64,000 nt of DNA from Trogon surrucura. Taxonomy: Eukaryota; Chordata; Aves; Trogoniformes; Trogonidae. A model generated the notes under the pieces. The model did not search any database. It was not told the origin of the DNA and was given only the letters and a program-made list of their open reading frames with translations. The stretch is from the NCBI GenBank assembly GCA_020746105.1, contig CM036631.1, forward strand, positions 14,295,058 to 14,359,057, in the 5' to 3' direction. Shown here in pieces: positions 11,867 to 26,300 of the stretch (position 1 is the first letter of the stretch; every line of letters starts with the position of its first letter). Made by a program: the position numbers and the translations under genes.

Positions 11867-14800
11867 TCTCCTGTTTACTACGATTAATGTCCCTTATTCA
11901 CGGCTATCTGTTAGACAGAACTCTGCTGTTGTTTTATGCTTTCACCATACATATGCTGTGTATTACCTTCATTCTAGTCATGCTGTCCTATTTAGTGAGG
12001 CCTAGAAAATTTAATTATAAAATAGCGGAGGAGCCTCTTAGAGTGAATCAGATGATCCTCAGAATCAATAGCGATGGCTGGTCTCAAATGATGAGTCTCC
12101 ACTGTAGTTAATGGTGCTTGGATGCCTTTGTCAATGAGCTAATTTCTAAGTGCAATCATGTTACTAACAAGCCTAAACTGGAGGAAAAAAAAAAAAGGAG
12201 ACTTTGAAGGGACAGCTGGTTTTCCTCTTCACCACTTTACTTCTGCATTTGCCAAAATTAAAATCTACTGTAGATAAAGTATGATAGTGTTTCCACTACC
12301 AAGCATGATCCTCTCCATCAACAGACCTCAGAATACTCAATAAGTATCAGTTAATTAAGTCTACCTCACCCCTGAGTGGACAGATTAGTTACTGAGTAAT
12401 AACTTACCTGTGTAACTGGACGGAGAATATGTCAAGAAATTTACCCAAGATTACACTGGAAAATTCTGAAATACTGCTGACTTGAAAGATAGACTGGAAC
12501 CTTTAAAAAAGTGATCACAGTTTGGCTGTGCAATTATGAGAAGTGGTTATGTTATGAGAAGTAGTACACAGCTGTGCTAAAAGCATGATCCCGGAATCAG
12601 ACATGCAAGGGAAGAACTAGATTATCGTAACAGTAAATTAGGATCCAGGACATAACAGGACTAAATCTTCATCAGAAGGAAAGCGCTGGAGTTGTAACTC
12701 AAATTACAAACAAGTTTGGCCCAAAAGAAATAGAATATTTTTACTAATAATACTTGCTTCATGTGGAATGTGGTAGGAAAAAATAGCTCTTGTTTTAAGG
12801 GTTTTCCTTCTACTATTGCCAATCATACACTTTCTACAAATGATAGGTTAAAAACTACACTGGCACTTGCAGAACGGATATTCACGAAGGTCTGAAGGGA
12901 AAAGTCTGGTGCAGCCACTGGGCAATCAAATGGCCGATGTTGACGCATTGTGGCGCTGCTGAAGAGGTACTAGTTCAGTGGGCTAATGTAGTCTTGAAGA
13001 GTAGAGTAGTTTGGAGACTTCTGCTAATTACAGGGCAACAGTCTCATAATTGTATGTCTGACTTATGTGCAGAGGAAGAACATGTATTTGTCCTATTCAA
13101 AAGAATTCATCTTGAAGTTCTCTTCCTCCTCTTTTTTGAGATATAATATTACTTTTCTGTTCTGCATGGCTTCCAGTGAGCCACTTGATAGAGAGTAATG
13201 CTTTATAAAAAAGCCCTGGAAGTCACATTCATTTTAATTGGTGTGGTTTAATTATTCTGCTGTGCTCTAGGATAATCTAGCTACCCTGGAGAGTAGATCT
13301 GAAAAAGCTGTGGGGGCTCCATTGTGGTTGGGCAAGCTAGGAAATGTCTTATAAAAGGCACACTGTATCTGACAAGACTAGACTACATTTGTTTGGTATT
13401 TTAAATTTCACTAATTTTTGCATGCCTTTGAATTAATTATTCTTTTTTTGACATCAAAGGGAAACAGAGGACATTTTTACTTTTAACAGTTATGTGCTAT
13501 AATAATTATTCTATTACTTCAATGACAAGATTTCATTCTTCCTATGGTTCTGAGATTACACGAGGAAATGCAGCTAGTTATAGTTTGATAGAAATTACAG
13601 CTTTGGTTCTTTATTTCCTCAGTGGTGGGTCAGGCTCTGCAAGGTGCTAAGATTCTAATGGCCATTGATTACATCTGAAATTGCTGGGGAGTTGAAGACA
13701 CCTTCCAGAATGTCTTTGGAAACGCTTATTGATCTTGTTTCATCACGTGAGCCTAAATGTATATTTACAGAAATGGGTTTCAATGAAGACCTTCAATTAG
13801 AGAACTCCCAACTCATGAATTTTTGGTTCTACATGCAGATGTTGTAGCTGACTTCTTTCTCTATAGTGGGCCAGGCGGGATGACAGCATTTTCTTTAACG
13901 CAGGAAAGTTACCTTCAGTTCCAGTTCACCTTCTCGCAGTTCAAACCTGATTCTACTGAATAGCAATTTTTCACCCTTCAGAAACCATGATGATTCGTTT
14001 ACGTGAAATATTTTGATGAGCACTTAGATTTAAGATGATTCCTTTGAATTTCAGGCAGCTCTCCATGCCTCAGTCTCTCTGCTGTTAGCACAGCTACGTT
14101 ATCCTTTTCCTTCAAATCCTTTCATAAAACTTCCTTCCTTCAGTTAGCATTTCAGCATCAGTTTCTCCTAATCTTATTATGAGAGGGCTCCAAAACTGAA
14201 CCTTTAGAAACGTGAGAAAAACCACCAACCACCATGAAATTATACTTTTTTTCCTCGTCTTTGTGTTGACAGAGTGAGAACTCATGTCATTTTATCTTCT
14301 TTAACTTTCCTGTGGCACTCTAGTCCTCTCTTCCAAGTTAAATGAAATTGATTAAGAAAGAAAAAATAAATTCTAACTATGTATGCGCAAGTCTTTGGAA
14401 GTTAGGAGTGCTGAACAGGTTGTATGTATAATGTAGATAAGTTATTTCTTTTTTAATTAATTATTTGAAATAATATAGTAACTGCAATATTCAGGCATAT
14501 CCATTTTTTCCTTTTTTTCCTTTGAAGCCTTTCTATACGAGAAACCTCATCACCATGATTATCCACTGTATTTCTCATGTACTAGAGGTGGTCACCTGAG
14601 TTTTCCCTGCCCCATTACTCAGCCTTCTGTCATCTCTATGAGGGTCATAACCTGACGTCCTTGTCAGAGATGGATTTTTGCCTTGCCACACTGACTGCTT
14701 CACTGGTTTCTGCTTTTCAAAGCTCACCAGGCTATTTGGGGACTTGTGTGTCTTGATGTGAAAGGTTTGAGAGCGTGGGCAACAGGGTAGGAGGCAGCAG

Positions 14801-17800
14801 GTACTGGCTACTCTTTTCCTGACCTTGATCAATCTGTGTATGAGCAGCAGAGTCCGGGGCTTCCTGGCCCTGACAGCTGCACCCTGGACAGTAGCAAAAA
14901 GAATGATAGAGCTAGAGAAGTCCAGAGAAGGAAGTTTATGCAATATGGAAGAGTCATATCCTGAGGAAATTGAGTGGAATATGTGTGTATAACTATATAG
15001 ATAAATATAAACTTTTATTTTTAAGGAATTAAGAGCCTTAAGTAGAAACAAGAATAGGTCTGAAGAGGGGGGAAGATGCAAGAAACAGTGACAGAAAGCC
15101 CAGGGTGACTTTTTCTGAAGACAAGGAAATGAACCTTAAAGGACCAGGGAATCATGAACAAGTATGTTTTCTATGAAATTTTTATTTTCTTTTAATCTTC
15201 AACTAATTTTCAGCCATAAAGTTAAGCATACTACTGGTCTGTATCAACCCTGGGTTTAATCTGTTTTGTTCCTTTACTTCCATATCCCCTTTCAGTGTGA
15301 CTGTAATCTCAGATTAACCCCCAAACCTGCAGCTCGGCTCCGTGTAGAGGCCTCTGAGCTTCAGCTGGGGCTGAGGTGCCTTCACGTGGCAACACAGCAG
15401 AAGCAAGAAGGCAAATTTCTCATGGTACAGCTCATGACTCCCCGTGTGTTTGCACAGCAGTTGGCATATGAGCACTGAGACTCTGAATGGCACAATTTGG
15501 CACTATGTGATAATATTAATAACAATAGTAAGGATAAACAAGCATGTGCTATGAACTCATCCTAAAAGAAAGTTTTTTACTCTGTGAAAGCTGACAGGCT
15601 GTGTGCCCAAGGCACAAAGCAGAGCCTCTTGCAGAAGCAGTGAGGGGGAGCTGTTGGTGGAGCGTTTGCCAGCTGAGAGCTCTCTCCCATGCGTTCTTGT
15701 GTGCGCTGACTGCTGTTAGAGGAATGTGGTTGCTGCAGCTTTATCAAATATGTCACTTGGATTTCAGCAATAACCTATGATCTTCCTTCCTTTTGTGGAG
15801 CACAGCTTGTCCTTCCCTTCATCAGCATTATCTGCCTGAACTCTTTGACATCCTCCTGCCAAAATGCGGCACAAAATCATCTTTCTGTGCCTCCACTTCA
15901 ACAGACACCGCACACCTGAGTCTGGCATTCTGCAGCCGAGAAATGTAGTTAACGGCTTGACTGTTTGCCAGCACGGTGTTTTACAGCATGCCTGGTGAGT
16001 TGATGTAGGAGGTCACTAGGCCCAGTGTGGGACTAGGGCAAACACAGGAGACCACAGACACAAAATTACTTGCGCATGTTGTGGCTTATAAAGTTAGGTC
16101 ATGTACATGTATGAAAAAAGTGACATGGAGACTGGAAATGGAACATGTTGGGCTGAACTGCGAAATGCAGGAAGACGTTGCTGGAAAAACTGTTTCAACC
16201 ATAATTATTGCAACTGCATCTTGTTGTTTCTTTCATTACCTGAGGACGTTTGAGTGTCTTGCTTAGGTCCACAAGCTCTTGGAGGCTTCTGTGCAAAGAG
16301 TCCCCAAGAAACTCAAGCCTGTGTTAGTCAGAAGGCAGCGTTAGGTGTGTTTGTACATTTACTCTCTGACTTTTAGCAGTTCTGACACATCAACAAAAAA
16401 CCAAAAATCACTCTGATTGGGGTCATATCTGTCTAGTAGTAGGAATTTCATTCCTAATTTGAAGGAAATTTTTTACAGCTAGTCTTACTAGTTTAGAGAG
16501 ATTTTTTTATAATGCTTGATCCAGGATGTCTTTGCTTCAAGATTGTTTCACCGTCACCGATTAGATTTTCATTATTCTTTCTGAATAACTGGGAGTAACA
16601 GATTGCTTTCAGAAATTTGTTGTGGTAAACCCAAAGAAAACTCCCTGGTGAAAACAGAGGAGGAATAATCTTTTGATGATAATTTTAAGGCTGGTCTCAG
16701 CTGAACCGATGTGAACCGTGAGTAGAATTATTGAAGCCATTAGAGTTCATTCAACGTAAAGCCGTAAGGTTGGGTCATCGTCTCAGCGCCTGTGTACGTG
16801 CCAAAAGACAATATGGTCTGAGCATTTCTTGCATTTTTTTCAAAAACATTTGAAACTGTAAAAGTTCTCAGAGAAAACTGCTGAATGAAAATAATTTGAG
16901 GAAGGAAATCTGCAGTTATAAATTGCAGAACAATTTACTCCTCATGGTTCCTTTTCAATTATAAACGCTCTTGACTATCTGGGGTATTCATTTCCAAGGA
17001 TGCATTTTTCTCTGTCTGATAGACGGTCCTGAAATCTTAAAAGTGGAATATTGCAAGTGGGTAGACATGAGAAGACAGTGAAGTATTTAAGTGTGGAGGA
17101 ACTGGGAAGATTTGCAATAATTTTATATCGTTTTAGCAACATTCTCTCTCAGGATGTCTAGGAATTAAAGAAATGAAATATTTACATTATAATTACATTT
17201 CTGTTTATTTAATTAAGTTATTAAGCAGATCTGGCATACAGAAGCAACTCCCTTTAGTCCTAATTGTTTCTCCTGATGTTGCAATTACAGCATTATTGAA
17301 AGAATTCAGCGAAGAAAAGCCTGCAATCTCTGTCAGGATGCAGCAGGAGGGCTGGGGGGAGATTTGTTCCATGGGAAAGGGAGGCAGTGAAACGGATTGC
17401 TCAGCTGCCTCCTCTGAAACAACACAGCAAATCAGTTTTACGAAACGAGACAGGAGTCTGCAAAGGGTGGGGGGAGTGGGGAAGACGGCTTCTGTCTGAA
17501 AACTCTCTCCCTAGTTATTAAACAGTTTACATAGCTCTACATACGAGGAGCTTTTTTTCCAGTCCTTCCACAAAGCCTTCTAGAATAGTAATTTTTATGT
17601 CAGGGATATTTACATTAAGAAGCCCACAAAGCCACAGTCTACTTTCCATACACGTAACTTGCACAGATCCATATATAAAGTTTCCATTAAAAAAAGCACC
17701 AAGTGTTACATTTACTGTTTAGGCTTTAATTTCTATTTAGTTAGTTATTTTTCTGTTACCTTTTTTCTAAAGATCACAGAGTCACAGAGTGACATCATAG

Positions 17801-20109
17801 TGAAGAAGAATGTGAGGGTAAGAGCAAAAGAAATATGCAATTATGGATGTCAAAGTATTTACACTAATGTGTTTGCGCAGTATTTCACTTTTTTAAAGCA
17901 AATTTTCTTTGATAAAATGGAGAACTATTTTATATATATATATATGTTTATGGATTTTTCAATGCTTTTATGAATCCTGGATTGTAGAATCAGATGTATG
18001 GGCTGCCCATGTTTCCTGGTGGCTGAAGATCTCTGAAACCTAATGATACACACCCCTCTGACTGTCTCTCTATCATATTAGATCAAATCACTCAGTTATT
18101 TTCGTGTTAAAGTCGGAGCTTCTCATGGATAATTCAAAGTTTTTAAAGGCTACTGGTTTAATGCCCTTCCCACCTTATCCTAAGGCATTGAAGAATTTCT
18201 GTTCATTTTTCTGAAAGTAAGCAGCTGCTGCTATTTACCAAGTAGTAAAGATAAGAGGAATATTTGTCAGTATTTCTTACATCTTTTGAATCAAACGAGA
18301 TACGATAAACTCACAAATAAATAAAAAAAATAAATGTCTTCAATGTAAGGAGGGAGTTCCACAGAGATTAGCTTCTGGAGTTGTTTTTAGTGGCTGCATG
18401 GAGAGTTCATTTAAAGAGCTGGAGACCCTCTTTCACTGTCATGTTTTTCCTATTTGCTGAAGAGGAGCATCAGGGAAAAAATAGAAGGGCATTGACAGGA
18501 CTGCATCTCACTGCGGTGCCTCCAACCAGCTGAGCCCCACCTCCCTTCCCCCAGTGAAGAGCAGTGAGCCATGTTGTCCCTTTGGGTTTAAAACAGGAAT
18601 CCAGTAGGAAGCCACGGCTGTAATCTGTTGAGTATCATCAAGGCCATGTTTTTTCATGTTTCTTATGCTTTATTCACATGCTGAACCAAGAGTAGGTGAA
18701 ATAAGGTTCCGCCAAGGATTATTAAATTGTTTTCCTGATATTCAGCCAGACGTTTGACAACCGCAGCCTGAGGAAAGACTTGACGACCTATAGCAAAGTC
18801 ACATCATGGAGTAACCGTAGAGGACAGAGAATCACGCCCACCTCTGCCTGTTTCACTTCCCTGAAATCCCTTCCCAGATACAGCACGTAGTGCTAATAGC
18901 ATCAGGTGCAAATGCACATCCAGTTGTATTCTGACATTATATACAGCTTCAAGGTGGGGGTGATGCCTCAGTAGCTCTGGCTCAGGAGACTCTTCAGGAA
19001 GGCAGAGTGAGCCTCTGGTTCAGCTTTCCTTCACCCTCTCCTGCCATAGGGAGACTGGGCCGTGCCAGGCTGTTTTCTGTTGAGCCCACACAGCGGGAGA
19101 CAATCCATGTTCTCTCTTTGACTCAGCTGGGTTGAAGGTGGCGGAGCCAACTGCTGTGCCCTTTCCCTTCTCTTCTAGTTTAGTGCCTGTTTATTAAAAC
19201 ATCTTGCGATCTGTAACCATATGCAGATTAAAACTCATGTAGGATTTAAAACCAGCAGGGAAAATTGTCGTAAAACCATGTGTTAACTTTGTGAAATGCC
19301 AAACATTGCTCTGTCTTGAAGAGGCCTTTAGTCTCTCTTTCAGTGAAGCTGAGCCCATCCCTGAGACGAGGGGTGTGCAATAACTTTTTGGTCCAAGTGT
19401 TACACCTTCCTTGGGCTCCAGCTCCTGTGGTATGGAGAGGGAGTTGGAAACTCAGAGACAAGTGCAAATGCATTCTTCCAGGACTGAGCTTTGCTCACTT
19501 CTCCTGTTGCGGGACTTTTCAGTCACTTTAGGATGAGCATAAGGGACTGGACGTAAGGGTTTGGCATTTATGCAGCTTTGCCGCCACCCAAGCTGACAGC
19601 TGCCCGCTTGGCTAAGAGTGTGGCATCTAGTAGTAGGAGAAACTTCTTGTTCCAGCTGGCACTTTCTTATCTAACAGTCAGAGCTTTGTGAGTGTGGACA
19701 GCTGCAGTTTCAGAAATTGGCTCTATCTGTATCAATTGGATTTGTGAAGTCAGTGAAAGGGCATGAGGCAGATTCATGGGATTTCCTGTTAGTATTAGTA
19801 AAAGGAATCTACTGCAGAATTTTAAAAGAATAGGAGGCTCAGTCAGTGATGCTTAAATGAGGCCTGTGGTTAGGGAAGGCTACCAAAAAGAAAAATCACT
19901 GTCCAGTGAATACGCTGGCTGTGATGGGCATGGTTTCCAGAAATCTTAAATCATCTTGAAACAAAGACAAGAAATAGCTACAGTGTCTGTTTGTTCACCC
20001 TGGATGGCGAAACAAGCAGGTGGTGTGTTGAGTCGGATGGTCAGCCTGTGATGCAGCAACATTTCAGGTTTTAAAAAGTATGTGCAAGGAATGGCAGGAA
20101 TGTGGAGTC
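11867..20109. other. Long noncoding stretch, nothing recognised
   Basis: No gene, RNA gene or mobile element is recognised across about 8.2 kb. A TA microsatellite lies at 17,930-17,945. The largest open frame (14,575-15,081, minus, 168 codons) has no recognisable domain or matching splice structure. The text near 17,775-17,802 (GATCACAGAGTCACAGAG) is similar to a CR1 tail octamer run, but no CR1 body follows it. Confidence 0.6.
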
Positions 20110-20310
20110 TTGTAGGGGTTCAGCAGCGGCTCTGTCGGGACCTGTAAGTTCTCCTCCCACCTCCGCCACTGGTTTGCTGCGTAGCCGTGAGCAAGTCACA
20201 TACCTTTTCCCTGTCTCCGTTTCCCAGCCTACAAATGGGTTTGATCATGCTGAAAGTGGGAAGAACTCTGCGAAGGCAAGGTGCAATTATGTAACAGCAC
20301 AGAAATAAAA
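20110..20310 (+). mobile_element. Ancient MIR SINE fragment
   Basis: The core and tail order of a MIR element is visible. CTCCGCCACTGGTTTGCTGC is followed by the conserved-core text GTGAGCAAGTCACATACC, then CTGTCTCCGTTTCCCAGCC and ACAAATGGG, matching the MIR pattern 'gccactnnctngctgtgtgac..gggcaagtcac..cctcngtttcc..ntctgtaaaatggg'. MIRs are tRNA-derived SINEs moved by L2 LINEs and are old in amniotes. The copy is diverged and inactive. Boundaries are approximate. Confidence 0.8.
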
Positions 20311-23300
20311 GTGTCTGCGGAACTTCCACTCCCTTTTCTGCTCCTGTGGGATGGGGGAGGGAAGAAAGCAATCAGATGTTTCTGGTTGCTCCTTAAGTAT
20401 TTCTACAGGTACTATATGGGATTTCCCCACATTGTACCAAAAGGACTGTGAGAGAAATCATTGTCAATGCATTTAACTTCACTGGGGGTTTCCTAAGTTT
20501 CAAATTTAGTGTAATGTCAGCAGTTCACAATGGTTTCTCTTCACGTTCACTTCGCTGCGCCTAAACTGCTGCAAACCCAGTACTGCAACACCAGAGGTTA
20601 TTCATACCAGCACAGATATTTTCCTGGTAATGAAGTGGGGGGGGTGGGACAGACAACTGACTTTTGCATTTGTTATTTGAATGTCTGGCTGTAAGAAAGT
20701 CGTTTCACCTCCCGTGAGACGTGGAAATTTGCACACGAAAGAGAGATTGCCTGTACAAAAAAGTCCCGTGTTAATTCGACGGGCATGTTTAAGGCGTCAG
20801 TTTTTCCTACCCTCCATTATGCCTAAACCGTGGCAAAAGTTCATCCTCCCTGTTCAGGACAGCAGACCAGATGTGTCCCTGCACCTACCCTTCCAGCAAC
20901 AGTTTGGTGAAAGCAATGAACAGCAGTGGCTGAGGTGCCAGGGGAGGTTCAGTTCTCCTGGCTTTGCCCGTAGGGTGGGAACAAGGCACAGGTGGAAAGC
21001 CAACAGCAGAGGGGAGTCGTGTCTCCAAACACCGCAAGCTAGGCTTATTTTTAGAGCTGACATCTGTCAGAGCCCCTACTTCATAAATTAGTGGTGAGGA
21101 CAATCATCTGAGAGGTGGAAAATATCAGGTCTGGTCCCATGGCTGATTCTAAGTTCCATCCTCTGGTTCTGATTTGATTATAAGATTCCCTTTTTGTAAA
21201 ATTTGAAGCCCCTGAGTATTAGTAAGGACAAAAATCTCTGCTGTGTGGAAGCCTGCTGTCAACAGTAATCATGGAGGGATTTGAAATTCAACTGATGTAA
21301 TTCTACTTCGTTCTATCTATTGTTTGATTATTTTTACAATGCTGGCACTTCTTCTGAAACCACATCATGTGATTTTTGCATGACTTGTTACTTCCTAACA
21401 AAATGACACAGTTGTTTCTATAGGATGTCACAACCCCTGGTGGTTGCCTGGCAGAACCCTTGCAGGCAGCTAGTGGCTGTAGTCCCTGTGGACTCCACCA
21501 CCTGAACAACACTGCTAATTTTTTTTTTTTTTTTTCCTAAATGCAACGGTGTGACCTCTTATGCATTGATATTATAAAAGTCATCATCTCCCATCAATTC
21601 CATAGAGCTGTAAGATAAGTTTACCTTTTGGTCTTCACATAGGAACAGAAAGGATACTTTTAATCATATGATTAACCAGTGTCGAGAATTTTAAGGGGTA
21701 TTTAATCAACAAAGAGGAAGTTACTATCAGCATATATTTTGTTTTTTAAGAACTGGAGAGTTTCATAGGACTATATGTTCCTCTTTGCATGAAGGCTGGT
21801 GTGTACAAGTTTAGGATCTGCAAAATGCAAGCTTAGAAAATTGCTGCACAGTGTTCCCAGGGCCAGTGAGAAATCATACAGAAAGAGTAGCCGTCAAACC
21901 TGTGGGGTGGAGAACCCTGAGCTACCTGTTGTCTACATGATTAAGGTGATTTTTACAGGGCATATGAGCCTTCCCTTACAAAAAAATACAATAAAGGTGT
22001 CAGCACATGCCTTTAAGCTGGACTGAAACCTTTCAATCAACAACTGAAGCACAAAATCTTATCAATATCAGCTGGACTTTCTCCACATGAGAGGCCTCTG
22101 GCACATTTATATTTAGCCCCAGTGACATGCATGTGATTATCATTTGCATTGCATTTCTTGCGATAATCTAATCATATATAGTATTTTCCTGACCAACACC
22201 ATCTGTACCATTGTCTGTACACTACCATTTTTCTCTTCAAGCTTTCTTTGGCATGATACCAAGTAGGAGGTCTCCCACTGTTTGGGCTTTCTAGGTTGTA
22301 TTTGGAAGAATATACTTTTCTTACAGCACAGTAGTGTCGAGGCTGCCATACAGTGGGAAGGCTCACTAAAAAGAGCAACCACTTGCTGTCTGACAGAGAG
22401 ATCTTTATTTTAGAATCATTACGGCCAGAAGGCAGAAAGAGCAAAAGTCTATGTGTGGGGGGAAGAAGAACTAATGCACAGTCTTTATCTGCCAACCTCT
22501 GTGCCTAAAAAAAAATGACAGTTGCTTGTGTGGATATTAGACACTCAGAAATTTAAACATGCAGCATACGGAAAAGAAAATACGTGTTTTATAGCTACAT
22601 CCGTGATTGGCAGGTGAATAGGAAAGATTGCTTTATATGCCACATGTGCTACATATGGCCCAGCACTGCAAAACCTATATTCTTCACATACTTACATTTT
22701 GGGCAGGTTTGTTACATACTTATCTTTTTTTCTTTGAAAATGTGTTAATCTGTATTTAAAAGTACCCTAAGTGTAGAGCTTCCAGTCAGCAGGAGCCTCA
22801 GCACTCTTGATTCCAGTCAGACTCAAGAGTTAAAGACATGATTAAATTTTAGATCAATTGAGCTGCTCATAAACTTAAAGTTCAGAGCATGTGTAATTAC
22901 TCTGTTGGCTCCAGGGCAGGATGCCGAGCATCCATTACAATCAAGTTCCTAAAAACTTGAGATATCATTGCTTTCCGTGGGAAAGCACGAGACTAGCCCA
23001 AACTGTTCCTTCTATCCCAGGAGACAGCTCCAAGGATTGTGTGGGAGCCATCCTTGCATACGGCTGTGTGCTGAGCCTCGCTACTGTGATCTCATCTTGC
23101 ACAATTCTTGTGCTCGGAGTTTTCCCTTTAATGGGTAGGTTTTCTTTTCTACCTTGTCTGAAATTTAAAAAGGGAAAGGAAATTAGCCTGTATTCATTGA
23201 AGGTAAATACATAAACCAACCTTAGCTGTCAAGTTTACAACCCAGTCTTTTGAGAAAAATGTGGTTAAAATTTTGTTTGCAACACAATTCAGAGCATAAT

Positions 23301-26300
23301 GTTTTTTATATTTTGGTGAGATCTGGAGCGAATATCTTGTGTAGATCTAACATCAAATCTAGCTGCTCCTGAGATGGAGTTTGTGTTTGTGCTATCTATT
23401 CCTACCCTTGCACAGAACTGACATGGATGCCGTGAACCTGAGCTGAGCTGGCAGCCAGCCAAGTGACAGTTAAGCATCAGACATTCTTTTATCCAGTAAA
23501 GCTTTGCTTTTTTACTTTTTTTTTTTTTTTTTTTTTTGGTGATATGATTAGGGAAGCTCCTTTTTTGCAACTTATTTCCTCTGACTTAGTGCAGCCCTTG
23601 GCTGTCTCCTGAGCTAAAAGCTGCAGCTAAACAGACTGTTTTTCGTGCTGAATAGCATGTCTCAACGTTTTCCTCTCAACCACCGTGTAGGTCTAGTTGC
23701 ATTGTTGATTCCCATTACATGTCTGCTGGGATGTAAATTATTTCAATTCCCCCACACCCCGCCCTTCTGTTCTTGTACTTTCAAGGGGTTTAATCCGTGA
23801 AGGGGACTACTTCAAAGCTCTCGCAAGAAACTCATTTCTTGATGGATAGAAGGGCCAATAAAATGAAATTAGAGTTTTATCTCATTGTCTCTATAGGAAT
23901 GAAGTATAATAATTATTTCAGGCAAATACATGTTGGAGACAATAATTAAGATCACTATCATGTCTTTAAGAACAAGCAGATTCTAAAATAAGCATTAGTA
24001 ATGGGATTAAACATTATTGCGGTGCCCTGGATCTCAGCACTGCCAGAGTGCCTAGCACGTCTGAGTGTATGAAGCTTGCTTATTAGAACAAAAAGGAACA
24101 AAAAAGTAATTCTGTATTTTACAGAACCCTTCTGGCTTTTGACCCAATAAATAGCTGAGGCTTCAATCTGCAGGAAAGTCTTGGGTGCCTAAAGGAAGTG
24201 GAAATGAAGTGGAATTTAGTCTCTGTGTCATCGCCTCGGTCCAGAAAGCCTACTGCTTCATGGGTTGGGTGTCAGCACCTTTGCCAGTGAATACCGCTCC
24301 CGAGCAAAAGTGTCAGCTTCATGGCAGGGCAGAGTGGTTCGTTACTGAAGCTTGTCTGGGGTCCACAAATTAGGCGTCCCTGCCTCTAAGTCTCTGAAGG
24401 ACTGCCATGACAGAAGACTTGATTAAATCACGTGACAAGCTGACCCTCAGTGCGGCAGCTTCCCGAGTAAACTTTGGGCAGTTTCTCTTCTCCAAAGATT
24501 CATCCTTTTCTACTTTTTCCTCTTAATTTGCCTGCATCCATTGTCTGTGATGACCCTTGTCTGTGCCATTCCCTCACAGAATTTCCTTCCGCCTGTGTTC
24601 ACTGCCATCACTTCTCTAAGTCAGAGAGGAATTTTGACCTGTTTCTGCCTACGTCCATTTTTGTGTGAAAAAATGTTCAGATTGGACCTCGTTAATTTTA
24701 GACTAATTAGCTGCTCAAAACTGAGAAGCCGCCTGTGGAAAGACAACAGACTGCTGTGCCCTGTTAGTGCCTAACACTCAGTGCACACATTTGAACCATC
24801 TGGCTAGTGGTATTAGCTTTGATTTATGGTAATATATCTTTACCGTACCAAACACCTAGGGGTTTGACATGAAATGAGGGAGGATTCTGCAGTCTTGTTT
24901 TTCAGCTCTTATTTTCTTTCTTTCTAATGAACATCAGTCACAGCTGCAATAGCAGGTATCAGCTGTCATCCTAAAATCTGGCTTTTTACTGTAGCTTTGT
25001 GATGTTTTGGTTTTGGTTTAAAAAAGTAATTTCCACCATTATCAACAAACAAACTACCAATAATTGTCCTGGCATGCTGTAAAGTATAAAACTCCAGAGG
25101 CTGAACTTGTTTCTAAGTTGTTTGGGACAAAATAATTGGAAGCAGCTTAGTTGCCCCTACCAGCCAGCTCATCCCCACTGTGAGTTTCTTATTCAGCCAG
25201 ACCTTCACACAGGACAGAAATAAATAAATACTGCTAACCAGCCTGACCTGCTATCCAAATGCATTTGGTGAACTTTTTCCAAATAGTTTAAAATTAATAT
25301 AAGTGGTAGCACTAAACAACATTCTAACTTCAACACTCACATCTGTCAACAGAGCCCACTACCACGTCTCCTATCTGGCTTGTTTAGAAGACAGCTATGG
25401 CCTAGGGGAAGGGGAAGGGCATGCACTGGACTGACTTGTTACAAAACATAACATTCATTCAGTGCCTGTTCTACTTAGCTCTTTGGAATCAAATAGCAAA
25501 AAGGAGGGAAATTAATTAGCAGGTAGAAGTCCATGCATGGTAGCAGCTGGAGCAGTCCTGCATTGCCACAAAGCCAGACCTCCCTGGCTTCGGTTAGTGA
25601 ATCTCCCACTCCATTCTCTCTCTGAGGTAGTATTTGTTTTGGTTTCTCCTCTTGATCTTCATTTCATAGGAGCCCTAGGACAATCAGGGTTTAGAGTCTT
25701 AATAGCCAAATCAATTCCCAAACAAGGCTCCTGGGGAATTTGGCCCAAGAGCCATAATAACAGAAATACTTAGCTGTTGCAGTACGTAGCTGCGGGCTTC
25801 TTCAAAGCACGATGCAAAAGGTGAGTGTGCCAAATGTTGTACTGTTTCGTCAGGATAACTATCTTCTTTCTGCAGGGGGATTCCTCCATGTTTGTACCGA
25901 GGGGTTAGAGACTAAGTAGAATGAAAAGGACTAAAGCTCTAGGAAAATGAGATCAGTCATGTATGCTGGAGGAAGTGCCAACACACAAGAGATTGTTTTG
26001 ATTCACTGAGAGGTGAGAGAATAATATTTTGCCTTTAAACTCCACTCACAGCAAAAGCCATAGTCGCTGGTGCTCTGGTGATAGTCCTGACAGCAAGATC
26101 AGTCTTTATCTTGTTGGATCTGTTCACCCGTCCTGCTGATATCAGTTTCCCTCCAGTACATGTAGAAATTGTGGCCAATACCCACAAGCCTAGGCTCAGT
26201 GGCTGGTGGTACAAGACTGCCCGTCCACAGCAGATCTTGTGGGACTGTGCCATCGAGCTGTGAATGGTGCAGTAGCTGACTTGGTTTAACAAGCTGCCTT

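Noticed and set aside
14575..15081. 168-codon minus-strand open frame, the longest outside the mobile elements
   Set aside because: No recognisable domain, low-complexity start rich in Leu/Tyr/Ser, no partner exons. A length like this is expected by chance in 64 kb scanned in six frames.
17775..17802. CR1 3' tail (GATCACAGAGTCACAGAG)
   Set aside because: Only a short octamer-like run, with no CR1 body recognisable beside it.
20681..21091. 136-codon + strand open frame with overlapping minus-strand frames
   Set aside because: No family recognised, and open frames on both strands point to composition, not coding.
22921..23214. 97-codon + frame with a hydrophobic stretch suggesting a membrane segment
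   Set aside because: A single hydrophobic run without a known family, and the opposite strand is also open for 84 codons.
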